The notes below the pieces were generated by a model that was not told the origin of the DNA, made no database searches, and was given only the letters and a program-made list of their open reading frames with translations. This document shows positions 36,820 through 46,200 of a stretch of DNA of 64,000 nt, in pieces. This DNA is from Catalinimonas sp038039535 (GTDB lineage Bacteria > Bacteroidota > Bacteroidia > Cytophagales > Cyclobacteriaceae), in the NCBI RefSeq assembly GCF_038039535.1, contig NZ_JBBPHP010000028.1, positions 1 to 64,000 of the forward strand, given 5' to 3'. Made by a program: the position numbers and the translations under genes. The first letter of the stretch is position 1. The number at the start of each line of letters is the position of its first letter.

Positions 36820-38493
36820 ATGCTGCCCGTCTCCCATCACCTTTTTGGAAAAACTACACCAGCTGCTTTTCAGGAAATTCTGATCACCGAAATTATGGCG
36901 AAACCTTCAGCTTCTACTTCATTACCCGTGGCAGAATACATTGAGCTATATAATGCGAGTGATCATCCTATACAGCTTCAGGGATTGAAGCTTACAGATG
37001 CGCAAAAGAGCGTAGCATTGACAGAAAAATGGCTCGCATCTGGCGAATATCTAATATTGTGTAGTTCCAGTGATGTTGGCGCGCTTTCCACATTTGGTAA
37101 TTACCTGGGAATCAGCGGGTTCCCAAATCTGAATGATGATACGGATACCTTAAGCATCCTCACTGCCGAAGGAAATATTATTTGCCAGGTAAGCTATCAT
37201 AAGGATTGGTATAATGATGCTTTTAAAAAACAAGGTGGGTGGTCGCTGGAGATGATAGATACTGCCTGGCCCTGCCAGGAAAAAGAGAACTGGACAGCCT
37301 CAATTCATTCAGCAGGAGGAACCCCTGCAAAGGAGAACGCGGTGAAGCAAAGTAACCCAGATCTTCAATCTCCTGAGTTGGTCAGCGCTGTAGCGGAAGA
37401 TAGTGTTACTATATTACTTTCTTTCAATGAAAAGCTAAGTACAACAGACTACAAGACTGATCATTTTTCTATTGAAGGACGTTCAATAACAAAGCTCAAC
37501 TTGCTAAAAAACCAACATCAGATAAAAATTGGTTTTGATACTCCTCTGCAAGCTGCTACAGCTTATACCTGCACTATACATTATATTGCTGACTGTTCAG
37601 ACAATGTCAGAGAAGAATTCTCCGTAGAAGTGGTACTTCCGGCAAAGCATGAGCGAAATGATATTTTAATCAGTGAAATACTCTTTCATCCCCGAAGTGG
37701 AGGAGTAGATTTTGTTGAGCTATACAATCGTTCAGAAAAAATCATCAGCCTCAAAAACTGGTCACTGGCTACTTTAGAAGACGGGCAAATCATAGATAAA
37801 AGTAAAATCAGCGAGGAGACCATGATGATACCAGCCGGTGATTTTCTGGCTGTGACTGAAGATAAGGAAGTATTACTATCAGATTATCCCAATGCTGAAA
37901 AAAGTAAGCTTTGCTCCAGCAAAAATTTTCCATCATTATTGGCTGATGGAGGTACGCTCTTGTTACTGGATGATAAAGACAGTATTATGCAACAAATTGA
38001 TTTTTCCCCCGATATGCATCACACTTTGATTCAGGAAGTACGTGGGGTTTCGTTGGAAAGAATCAGCTGGAATGATGATGAAAATAATCCCGAATACTGG
38101 CAATCTGCAGCCTCAACAGCCGGCTTTGCTACTCCTGGTTTTCAAAATTCCCAATGGTATGAAACTTCTACCATCTCTCAAATTCTGGAAGTTGATCCTC
38201 CTATATTCTACCCGGATCAATCAGGCTATCTGGATTATACCACCATTAACTTTAAAGTTGGCTCACCGGGCAATATAGCGAATCTAAGAATATATGATAT
38301 GCATGGCAGAATGGTGAAACAAATTGCTCAAAATTATAGCTTAGGAGAAAATGGTTTTTTTACATGGGATGGAACGGATGATCATAAAAAAAGAGTAAAA
38401 ACCGGATACTATATCATCTGGATGGAAGTTTTTAACCCGAAGGGACAAAGCAATGTAATCAAATCAAAGGTAGCGGTCGGAAGCCAACATTAA
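36820..38493 (+). pseudogene. 3' part of the split lamin-tail gene
   Basis: 557 codons in the same frame as the 5' part, separated only by TAG-GGC. It has no signal peptide of its own. It holds a lamin-tail domain (L-I-T-E-I-M-A-K-P-S, Y-I-E-L-Y-N-A-S-D-H), an Ig-like module, a further lamin-tail domain (L-I-S-E-I-L-F-H-P-R, F-V-E-L-Y-N-R), and a FlgD-Ig-like C-terminus (L-R-I-Y-D-M-H-G-R-M, W-D-G-T-D-D-H). Without the first half it would not be exported, so I read it as the broken-off end of one gene. Readthrough or a sequencing error are alternatives. Confidence 0.7.
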
Positions 38494-38533
38494 ACTTCTA
38501 CACTGTATTATAGCTTAAGCACAAATTTCTCAA

Positions 38534-39175
38534 ATGGATAAACTGGAAAGATTAATTTATAAAGGAGAGAATGAAAAAGTTGATTTCAAGCAGACGATTT
38601 CTGACCCTTATAAGATAGCCAAAACCATCAGCTCTTTTGCCAATACTAAAGGAGGTAAAATACTGGTTGGCGTTAGAGATGATAAGACCATCATGGGAAT
38701 TGACCCTGAGGAAGAAAAATACATACTGGAAACTGCCGCTGATTTTTACTGCATCCCACCTATCAAACTTGAATATGAAGAGTTTGAAGATGAAGAGCAA
38801 GATAAAATTATTTTAATTGTCAATATTAAAGAAAGCAAGCAGAAACCACATCAGGTAAGAGATGACAACCACCAAAACCTGGTTTATATCAGGCAGAGAG
38901 ATAAAAGTATTCCTGCCAGTAAGCAGATGATTGCTCTGATGCAGAAAGGTAATCTCCCGGCTTCAACTTCCCCTAAGAGTATTCTAAAAGGTGCTGGATT
39001 GAACGAAAAAAAACTTCTGGATTTTCTGCAACGGCATGAGAAAATCACAGAAAAACAATTCATGCAAATTGTGAATATTTCAAAAAGGCGTGCCCATCGG
39101 ATTCTCACAGACCTTACTTTGAAAGGAGCAATAAGAATGCATGATCATGAGAAAGAAGTTTACTACACGCTCTGA
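38534..39175 (+). CDS. AlbA_2/Schlafen-type DNA-binding regulator
   Basis: A 213-residue protein. The AlbA_2 domain (formerly AAA_4) covers about 5-120, with E-N-E-K-V-D-F-K-Q, S-S-F-A-N-T-K-G-G-K-I-L-V-G-V and V-Y-I-R-Q-R-D-K-S. The C-terminal ~70 residues look like a winged helix (I-S-K-R-R-A-H-R-I-L-T-D-L). This architecture is usually seen in putative transcription regulators. Its 3' end overlaps the histidine kinase gene on the other strand by 13 bp, tail to tail. Confidence 0.85.
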   Translation: MDKLERLIYKGENEKVDFKQTISDPYKIAKTISSFANTKGGKILVGVRDDKTIMGIDPEEEKYILETAADFYCIPPIKLEYEEFEDEEQDKIILIVNIKESKQKPHQVRDDNHQNLVYIRQRDKSIPASKQMIALMQKGNLPASTSPKSILKGAGLNEKKLLDFLQRHEKITEKQFMQIVNISKRRAHRILTDLTLKGAIRMHDHEKEVYYTL

Positions 39176-40014
39176 GTTTCCTGGTTAGAAATACTTTGTT
39201 TCTCAATTTTCTGTAATGACTTGTGCTGTACAGAAAAAGGAATTTGGATCTCTATTTTTGTAAAACATCCTTCTTCGCTTTCAAGACTGATTGTACCATT
39301 AAGTTTTTGTAAAGCCTCGCGGACAATGTATAAGCCTAAACCGCCCCCTTCTGCCTTTGAGTTATCTTTATAAAACAAATTAAAAATTTTGTCAAAAGAC
39401 TGTTTTCTGATACCTATACCGTTGTCTTCTATTGTAAATCTTAGCTTTCCGGCCTCCTTATGTATGCTTACTTCAACGTAAGATTGATTATTGGTTAAAT
39501 TGCTATGTTTAATTGCATTCTCAATCAAATTTTCCAATACCAAATACATCAACCTAGGTTTTGAAGATATCCTGATATCGTTTTCGGCATAAATTCTCAT
39601 GAAAATATTTCTGGAGATAATCTGCTCCTGCAAACTATTAAGAATTTTGTTCAAGATATCATCAATGTTACTTTCAGCCACAGCTTCATTACTGCTGATG
39701 ACCTCATTGATAGCCTGTAGCTTACTTAGCATACCTTCCATCTGCAGTATTTCCTGATCTGCATTTTGTATTAACATTGCATCATTACCATTATCTTTCA
39801 CAAGATTGAGTGAATATCGTAGTTGTGCCAATAGCTTTTTAGCTCCTTTTGCCCTGAGATTATGATTTTCAATTGGATTGAAAATATTGATTTTAGTGTT
39901 ACTATCCTTTTGAATCTTCTTATTATCATTACTCTTTTTTCTTATTCCAGCTTTGAAATTCATCCAAAGCGAAAGCCAGCGAGTACCATGTAATAGCGTA
40001 AATCTATGCATCAT
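39163..40014 (-). CDS. Soluble histidine kinase with short N-terminus
   Basis: A 283-residue kinase without membrane segments or a recognisable sensor domain. The likely phospho-acceptor is the His near residue 51 in E-N-H-N-L-R-A-K-G, a divergent H-box (Lys where Pro is usual). The ATPase domain is complete: N-box L-E-N-L-I-E-N-A-I-K-H-S, G1 D-N-G-I-G-I, F-box F-D-K-I-F-N-L-F, and G2 G-G-G-L-G-L-Y-I-V. I start it at ATG 40014; the frame extends 3 codons to a TTG. No response regulator lies next to it. Confidence 0.8.
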   Translation of the reverse strand: MMHRFTLLHGTRWLSLWMNFKAGIRKKSNDNKKIQKDSNTKINIFNPIENHNLRAKGAKKLLAQLRYSLNLVKDNGNDAMLIQNADQEILQMEGMLSKLQAINEVISSNEAVAESNIDDILNKILNSLQEQIISRNIFMRIYAENDIRISSKPRLMYLVLENLIENAIKHSNLTNNQSYVEVSIHKEAGKLRFTIEDNGIGIRKQSFDKIFNLFYKDNSKAEGGGLGLYIVREALQKLNGTISLESEEGCFTKIEIQIPFSVQHKSLQKIEKQSISNQETQSV

Positions 40015-40222
40015 TAATGTCAACGTTTAAAGACAAGTATAAACATTACTAATTTATACAATAATATTTGTTTATATAATACAATTTATCTCTAAATTCC
40101 TTGTTTGTAAGCTTTTTAGATGCATTGAACAATAGCTTAACTGCGAGAATAAGCATAGTTATTAAGGCTAATCCTCATAAATTCGTATATTCAGCACATC
40201 TAATAAGCATAACCATAATCTC

Positions 40223-41539
40223 ATGAAAAAGAAGTATAACGACAATCTTCACAGCTCAAGAAGAAAGTTTATCAAATCTACCGGAGCTGCAGCTGTTGGT
40301 AGCGGGCTTGCACTCAATTTTATTAGCCCAATGCAAGCCAAAGCCAAAATAAATGCTGATACGCTTAAAATTGGTTTAGTAGGATGTGGTGGAAGAGGTA
40401 CAGGAGCAGCCAATCAGGCGCTGAAAGCCGATGAAAATGTAATAATCACTGCAATGGCTGATGTCTTTCCCGACAGGATGCAGCAAAGTATGGAAAGTCT
40501 AAAGAAGGCGCATGGCAATAAAGTTCAGGTAGATGAAGAACATCAGTTTATTGGCTTTGATGCATACAAAAAACTCATCGCCTCAGATGTGGATGTTGTA
40601 TTACTCGCGACCCCTCCCGGATTTCGCCCTGAGCATCTTACTGAAGCTGTTAATGCCAAGAAACATGTATTTTGTGAAAAGCCTATGGCAGTAGATGTAC
40701 CGGGTATCAAAAAAATTATGGATGCCGCAAAAAAGGCAAAAGAACAAAACACTTCATTGATGGGAGGCTTCTGCTGGCGATATCATTATCCCAAAAGAGA
40801 GACGTTCAGCAGAATACTGGATGGTGGTGTAGGTGATATCCACACTGTTTATAACACTTATAATACCGGCACACTTTGGTCTAAAGAAAGACAGCCTGAT
40901 TGGACTGAGATGGAGTATCAGATGCGTAACTGGCTATACTACAACTGGCTATCCGGTGATCATATCGCTGAGCAGGCAGTGCACAGTCTGGATATGATGG
41001 CCTGGGCACTGGGAGATGAGAAACCTGTTAGCTGTGTAGGAACTGGTGGAAGACAGGTAAGAACTGACCCAAAATTTGGTCATGTATACGATCACTTTGC
41101 CATTGTTTATGAATTTGAAGGCGGGAAAAAAGGGTATCACTTCAGCAGACAACAGTTCAATTGTGCAAATAGCTATGCGGTAGAGGTGATGGGTAACAAG
41201 GGTAAAGCCACTGTAGATTGTATCCGCAACGTTCATGAAATCAATGCCGATGAGCGTTGGCGTTACCGGGGCAATGCAAATGACATGTATCAGACTGAAC
41301 ATGATGAGCTTTTTGCTGCGATCAGAAAAAATGAGCCTGTGAATGATGGTAATTATATGGGTCAGAGTACCATGCTGGCTATCATGGGAAGAATGGCTGC
41401 TTACACTGGTCAAACCATTACCTGGGAGGATGCCATGAACTCAGGAGAAAAACTTGGTCCTGCATCGGATCAGTATAGCTGGAACCTAGAGTACCCTGTT
41501 CCTGAAGTAGCTATGCCAGGTATTACCGAATTTAGTTAA
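40223..41539 (+). CDS. Gfo/Idh/MocA family oxidoreductase with Tat-type signal
   Basis: A 438-residue NAD(P)-dependent dehydrogenase-type protein. A twin-arginine signal (S-S-R-R-K-F-I-K-S-T-G) precedes a Rossmann fold (I-G-L-V-G-C-G-G-R-G) and the E-K-P-M-A-V-D motif. A H-I-A-E-Q-A-V-H-S-L-D segment in the C-terminal half belongs to the active-site region. It should be exported folded with its cofactor and act on a sugar or cyclitol. It is 7 bp from a TIM-barrel isomerase gene, and the pair likely acts on one substrate, not identifiable here. Confidence 0.88.
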   Translation: MKKKYNDNLHSSRRKFIKSTGAAAVGSGLALNFISPMQAKAKINADTLKIGLVGCGGRGTGAANQALKADENVIITAMADVFPDRMQQSMESLKKAHGNKVQVDEEHQFIGFDAYKKLIASDVDVVLLATPPGFRPEHLTEAVNAKKHVFCEKPMAVDVPGIKKIMDAAKKAKEQNTSLMGGFCWRYHYPKRETFSRILDGGVGDIHTVYNTYNTGTLWSKERQPDWTEMEYQMRNWLYYNWLSGDHIAEQAVHSLDMMAWALGDEKPVSCVGTGGRQVRTDPKFGHVYDHFAIVYEFEGGKKGYHFSRQQFNCANSYAVEVMGNKGKATVDCIRNVHEINADERWRYRGNANDMYQTEHDELFAAIRKNEPVNDGNYMGQSTMLAIMGRMAAYTGQTITWEDAMNSGEKLGPASDQYSWNLEYPVPEVAMPGITEFS

Positions 41540-41546
41540 TTTACTT

Positions 41547-42449
41547 ATGAACAGAAGAGATTTTGTAAAATACAGTGGTGCTGCTGCTCTCGCCAGCAGC
41601 ATTCCTTTTTATAGTAAAGTTGTACACGCTGATGCTGTTCCAAAGCTCAAGATTAAGAAAAGCCTTAAGTACAGCATGGTAGACGTGAAAATGCCTATCG
41701 TTGACCAGTTTAAAATGCTGCGTGATATTGGCTTTGATGGAGTAGAAATGGATTCTCCCAGTGACTTGAAAGTTGATGATGTTTTAGAAGCCAAACAGCA
41801 GTCAGGCCTTGAAATACCCGGCGTTATCAATTCTGTGCACTGGAAATCACCACTTTCAGATCCTGACCCAAAGGTAAGAGCTGAGTGTGTGAAAGCTACA
41901 GAAACTGCACTCAGAGACTGTAAAGCTTATGGAGGAACCACAGTATTATTGGTACCAGGGGTTGTAAATCAGCAGATCAGCTACCAAGATGCATACCAAC
42001 GCTCCCAAGAGGAAATCAAAAAGGTGATTCCTGTGGCTGAAGAAACTGGGGTAAAAATAGCTTTTGAAAATGTTTGGAATAACTTTCTTCTTAGTCCATT
42101 AGAAGCAGCTCGCTATGTAGATGAATTTGACAGCGATATGATAGGCTGGTATTTTGATGTGGGAAATATTGTACGTTATGGCTGGCCTGAACACTGGATA
42201 GAAGCTTTGGGTGATCGCATTCTGAAGTTGGACATCAAAGAATATAGCCGAGCAAAACAACAGAATGAAGGAATCTGGAAAGGTTTTGATGTGGAACTAA
42301 TGCAAGGCGATTGTAACTGGCCTGAAGTCAATAAAGCGCTGGAAAAAATTGGATATGAAGGTTGGGCATCTGCTGAAGTAAAAGGGGGAGGCAAGGATAG
42401 ACTAGCAAGCATTTCCAAACATATGGATGCTATTTTTGGTCTCGCATAA
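41547..42449 (+). CDS. Sugar phosphate isomerase/epimerase-type TIM barrel with Tat-like signal
   Basis: A 300-residue AP-endonuclease-2-type (xylose-isomerase-like) TIM barrel. It begins with M-N-R-R-D-F-V-K-Y-S-G, a Tat-like signal. Acidic metal-site residues appear in I-A-F-E-N-V-W-N-N, W-Y-F-D-V-G-N and W-A-S-A-E-V-K-G. Members isomerise or epimerise sugars or inosose-type compounds. It follows the oxidoreductase gene by 7 bp in the same operon, which ends at the terminator at 42473. Confidence 0.85.
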   Translation: MNRRDFVKYSGAAALASSIPFYSKVVHADAVPKLKIKKSLKYSMVDVKMPIVDQFKMLRDIGFDGVEMDSPSDLKVDDVLEAKQQSGLEIPGVINSVHWKSPLSDPDPKVRAECVKATETALRDCKAYGGTTVLLVPGVVNQQISYQDAYQRSQEEIKKVIPVAEETGVKIAFENVWNNFLLSPLEAARYVDEFDSDMIGWYFDVGNIVRYGWPEHWIEALGDRILKLDIKEYSRAKQQNEGIWKGFDVELMQGDCNWPEVNKALEKIGYEGWASAEVKGGGKDRLASISKHMDAIFGLA

Positions 42450-42472
42450 GCTCAAATTTTGTGTATTTATAT

Positions 42473-42501
42473 AAGGCGTTTCGTAATGAAATGCCTTTTT
42501 T
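42473..42501 (+). terminator. Rho-independent terminator after the oxidoreductase/isomerase pair
   Basis: A 10-bp stem, AAGGCGTTTC with GAAATGCCTT (one G:T pair), a 5-nt GTAAT loop, and a T run. It lies 24 bp past the isomerase stop, and its T tract touches the gldG stop codon on the opposite strand. Confidence 0.85.
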
Positions 42502-44221
42502 ATTTATAAGAACTATATTTCCTTTTTCTAAGGTAAGCCTTTCCTACACCAAATATGATAATCAGGATGATTGGCCCTATCAGATTCAGAATTTGGTAAA
42601 AAAGTGCACTCTCCTCAACTTTCACCTGATCCAATGGCCGTATCTGAATCTCTTTTCTACGGGCATTGATCAGTCCATCCTCATCCGTTAAGTAAGAAAG
42701 AGTATTTATCACAAAATCTTTATTCGCATAAGACCTATCCGTGATCGGATCATAGCCCAATGGTAAAGGATTTCCATTGCTGCGATTTATATCATTTCTT
42801 ACCAGATCTCCATCAGCCACTACTACAAGTTTGGTGGGAGCACTCTCCTCCACAAAACTTCCTGGATCGGCGATATCCGGCAGTATACGATTTTTAAATA
42901 ATGAAGTAAATGTCCCTTCCAATAGATAAGCCACTGCCTGTGAACCCGCTGTAAAATTTTCAGGCTGGGGTGCCTGCCTCAATTGATTCAAATCCACTAT
43001 CATAGGAGTTTGCGATACCTTTGAGTACTGGGAGGTGTAAATTAAAGGTATTTTTTTTACTCCTGGCGTAGCTATGGTATCAATTTCACTGGTGAAACGG
43101 AGAAAAATAGCGTCCATGTTTTTAACCGTTGGATGATCTCCATATTTATTAACAATAGGAAAAAATGGCCAAGGTAATGATACAATCTGGGGCTGACCAC
43201 CCATTTCTCCAACCACAAAAGGATATACTCCTGACTTAATATCCTGCACCAGTGTCTTGTTAATACGGAGGCCATAGCGGAATAACTGATCATCAAGATT
43301 GAGATCATAAGGAAAAGCGATAGAACCATTTTCGCCTATACTATCCATCTCAATACGTAAGGGATCAATAAAGAACATTACCTTGCCCCCATTCATGATG
43401 TACTGATCCAACTTGTACTGATCTTCTTTGCTGAAGTATTCAGAAGGTTTGTTGATCATGACCACATCTACCTCAGGGATAGCAGAAACTTGAGGTAAGT
43501 TAATCTCTGACACTTCGTAAAATTCTGTAAGAACATCAAGTAATCCGGCAATATCTATACCTTTTAGCTCACCATTTCCCATAAGCAAACCTACTTTTTT
43601 CTTTTCGGTGCTCATAAGCTTACGGATACCATTGGCCAGTTCATATTCCACATTTTCTATAGACTGGTTAAGTGCTTCCTGTGAGCCAGCGGCACGATCT
43701 CCTTTGAGCAGCATTACTCCAGTTTGCTGCCCATTATAATTGATGATTGCACCAGGAACAATTAACTTTTGTCTCCTTTGTCCATCTTCTTCATCGTAAA
43801 CATAAGTGGGTTCAATTCCAAAATCCGCTAGTCTTGTAAAAAAAGCCTGCTGCTCTTCCTTGGCAACAGTGGTCAGGGGATCAACGTAACGAACGCGAAG
43901 TTCATCTCCTGCGTAAACTTTGAACTCCTCCAGAGTCTCATCAACACTTCTTTCCAAACGTTGAAAGCCAGCATTTACTTCTCCATCCAGATAAATGATT
44001 ACTTCCACCTCATTTTCAAGGTCTCTCAGTAAATTTTTGGTTGCCGGGGTAATGCTATAACGTTTCTCCTCAGTAAGGTCAATGCGAAAAAAATATTGCT
44101 GCGCTATGGTATTAATGGCAACTAATACGACAAGTCCTATTCCCAGTTTGGATAGATCTTTCCATAAAGCTTTTCTGTCCGGTTCTTGTATCGGTTGCGC
44201 CTGTTCTTTAGTCTTATTCAT
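42500..44221 (-). CDS. gldG: Gliding motility ABC transporter substrate-binding protein GldG
   Basis: A 573-residue protein of the GldG family. An N-terminal membrane helix (about 25-45) is followed by Y-S-I-T-P-A-T-K-N-L-L-R-D-L and a long periplasmic ABC_transp_aux region (K-V-G-L-L-M-G-N-G-E-L, V-V-V-A-D-G-D-L-V). It ends with a C-terminal helix (I-L-N-L-I-G-P-I-I-L-I-I-I-F). In Flavobacterium johnsoniae, GldA, GldF and GldG form an ABC transporter linked to gliding. It is the last gene of a tight gldA-gldF-gldG run, 3 bp after gldF. Confidence 0.92.
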   Translation of the reverse strand: MNKTKEQAQPIQEPDRKALWKDLSKLGIGLVVLVAINTIAQQYFFRIDLTEEKRYSITPATKNLLRDLENEVEVIIYLDGEVNAGFQRLERSVDETLEEFKVYAGDELRVRYVDPLTTVAKEEQQAFFTRLADFGIEPTYVYDEEDGQRRQKLIVPGAIINYNGQQTGVMLLKGDRAAGSQEALNQSIENVEYELANGIRKLMSTEKKKVGLLMGNGELKGIDIAGLLDVLTEFYEVSEINLPQVSAIPEVDVVMINKPSEYFSKEDQYKLDQYIMNGGKVMFFIDPLRIEMDSIGENGSIAFPYDLNLDDQLFRYGLRINKTLVQDIKSGVYPFVVGEMGGQPQIVSLPWPFFPIVNKYGDHPTVKNMDAIFLRFTSEIDTIATPGVKKIPLIYTSQYSKVSQTPMIVDLNQLRQAPQPENFTAGSQAVAYLLEGTFTSLFKNRILPDIADPGSFVEESAPTKLVVVADGDLVRNDINRSNGNPLPLGYDPITDRSYANKDFVINTLSYLTDEDGLINARRKEIQIRPLDQVKVEESALFYQILNLIGPIILIIIFGVGKAYLRKRKYSSYK

Positions 44222-44224
44222 TAC

Positions 44225-44962
44225 TTACCACTTTCTACTTCCCAATAACAATTGCGTTAACAGTATCATCAAGACCATAACTGAAAAAAAATAGATCAGA
44301 TTTCGTGAGTCTATCAGTCCGCGGCTCATAGCTTCATAATGATAGAGTATCCCTATCTGACTGATCATGTAATTTGTATTACCCCATATGTCCAAAGAAG
44401 CAAGAGAGCTGAGACCGCTGAACAAAAGAAAGCAGAAAAATACCGCAAGTATAAATGCGATAACCTGATTTTCTGTAATTGCCGAGGCAAAAATACCAAT
44501 AGACGTAAAAACCCCTGCCAGCAAAATCAGCCCCACATAAGAGCCAGCAACTCCTGCAGAATCCACATTACCTACCGGACTGCCTAGCTGATAGACTGTA
44601 AAGTAATACACTAAGGTTGGAACTAAAGCAAAGATAATAATCAGCCATGAGGCAAATAGCTTCCCTAAAATAAGTTGCAAATCTGATATTGGCTGGGTCA
44701 ATAACAGTTCCATGGTACCGGACTTCTTCTCTTCTGCGAAACTTCGCATCGTAATTGCCGGAATCAGAAACATAAAAACATAAGGACTGAGCGAAAACAA
44801 AGTGTACATATCAGCAAAGCCATACTGCAAAATACTTGTCTCGGGAAATACCCACATTAACAGTCCTATACCAGTAAGAAATACTGCAATGACAATATAA
44901 GCTATCAGCGAATTTAAATAAGTGTTGATTTCTTTAACAAACAATTGCCACATGGCCATCAC
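44225..44962 (-). CDS. gldF: Gliding motility ABC transporter permease GldF
   Basis: A 245-residue ABC-2-type permease with six hydrophobic segments. Between the second and third lies the conserved M-R-S-F-A-E-E-K-K-S-G-T-M-E-L-L-L-T-Q-P segment. Length and pattern fit GldF. The start at 44962 abuts the gldA stop; an alternative ATG lies three codons in. It should form the membrane part of the transporter with GldA and GldG. Confidence 0.92.
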   Translation of the reverse strand: MMAMWQLFVKEINTYLNSLIAYIVIAVFLTGIGLLMWVFPETSILQYGFADMYTLFSLSPYVFMFLIPAITMRSFAEEKKSGTMELLLTQPISDLQLILGKLFASWLIIIFALVPTLVYYFTVYQLGSPVGNVDSAGVAGSYVGLILLAGVFTSIGIFASAITENQVIAFILAVFFCFLLFSGLSSLASLDIWGNTNYMISQIGILYHYEAMSRGLIDSRNLIYFFSVMVLMILLTQLLLGSRKW

Positions 44963-45916
44963 TTAATTTAGCGTTAAATTGCGGAATATTTCTTCCAGCG
45001 AACTTCCATACTTACTTACTTCCTCCCGGCCTTCCTGTTTCATCTCCAAAAGAATAAACTTATGATCACAGGCAAATTGAAAAACATAGGGCCGTATATC
45101 TTCAAACCCAGGCTTTGCCATAAGCCTAAATTCATTAGTAGCGAGGATCTCTACAGAAGAAACACCTGGAATTTGTTCTAAAAGACTGGCTTCTATGGGT
45201 TCAGCAAACTCCAGCGCAACATTTTGTTGCTGAGTTCCTGCTATTTGTTTTCCCGTCTGCAAGTCCTTGATATGGCTATCAATTACAATATTACCCCTGT
45301 TAATAATGACCACCCTGTCACAAAGTGCCTGCACTTCCTGCATAATATGGGTAGAAAAAATCACAGTTTTTTGCGCACTGATATCTTTGATCAGCCGTCT
45401 GATTTCAGATAGTTGGTTGGGGTCAAGTCCGGTGGTAGGTTCATCCAAAATCAATACCTGCGGATCATGGATTAAAGCCTGAGCAAGGCCTACCCTTTGA
45501 CGATAACCTTTTGATAGAGAACCAATTAGCTTATTCTGCTCCAATGCCAGGCCACAAAGCTCTATCATTTCTCCTACCCTCTGCCTCAGATTTTTTCCTG
45601 ATAATTTGTACATGCTACCAATGAACTGAAGATACTCCCAGACGTACATATCAAGGTATAAAGGATTGTGTTCTGGAAGATAGCCTATATGCTTTCTTAC
45701 AGCCAATGAAGACTCAACCACATCAAGACCACAAACTGATACACTACCACTGCTAGGAGGAAGATAGGCAGTAGCTATTTTCATAGTGGTGGATTTACCC
45801 GCACCATTGGGCCCTAAAAAACCAAGGATTTCCCCGGCTTTAGCTTCAAATGAGATAGCATTCACTGCGACCTGCTTACCAAATGTTTTTGTGAGTTGGT
45901 TTACCTGCAAAGACAT
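44963..45916 (-). CDS. gldA: Gliding motility ABC transporter ATPase GldA
   Basis: A 317-residue ABC ATPase. It has Walker A G-P-N-G-A-G-K-S-T (35-43), signature L-S-K-G-Y-R-Q-R-V, Walker B V-L-I-L-D-E-P-T-T-G-L-D, and the H-loop F-S-T-H. The C-terminal ~100 residues resemble the GldA/CcmA-like extension. I start it at M-S-L-Q-V-N-Q (45916); the frame runs nine codons further up but that start lacks support. It is the first gene of gldA-gldF-gldG. Confidence 0.92.
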   Translation of the reverse strand: MSLQVNQLTKTFGKQVAVNAISFEAKAGEILGFLGPNGAGKSTTMKIATAYLPPSSGSVSVCGLDVVESSLAVRKHIGYLPEHNPLYLDMYVWEYLQFIGSMYKLSGKNLRQRVGEMIELCGLALEQNKLIGSLSKGYRQRVGLAQALIHDPQVLILDEPTTGLDPNQLSEIRRLIKDISAQKTVIFSTHIMQEVQALCDRVVIINRGNIVIDSHIKDLQTGKQIAGTQQQNVALEFAEPIEASLLEQIPGVSSVEILATNEFRLMAKPGFEDIRPYVFQFACDHKFILLEMKQEGREEVSKYGSSLEEIFRNLTLN

Positions 45917-46200
45917 AATCAAAATTAGTAATAAGCCGATCACTTAACGTATGATCAGCCTTAAATATTCCTTCATTTCGGCAGGAATGTATGTTATTGG
46001 GTAAAGTTTTATAATCATTAAACGGCTTTGCTTCTGATTCTTATTGCATATGCTAAGTTTGAATTAAAATGACTTGTCATTTACACATTACCATTTATAT
46101 ATCTTTTTAACTCAAGAATCATTGTATTTTCTTTTTTATAACAATATTAATTCAATGATATTAGATTCTTGATGAATGTAATACCTAAATTTCAATAAAC

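Noticed and set aside
40949..41413. 154-codon minus-strand ORF opposite the oxidoreductase gene
   Set aside because: It is antisense to a well-supported gene and lacks protein-like features.
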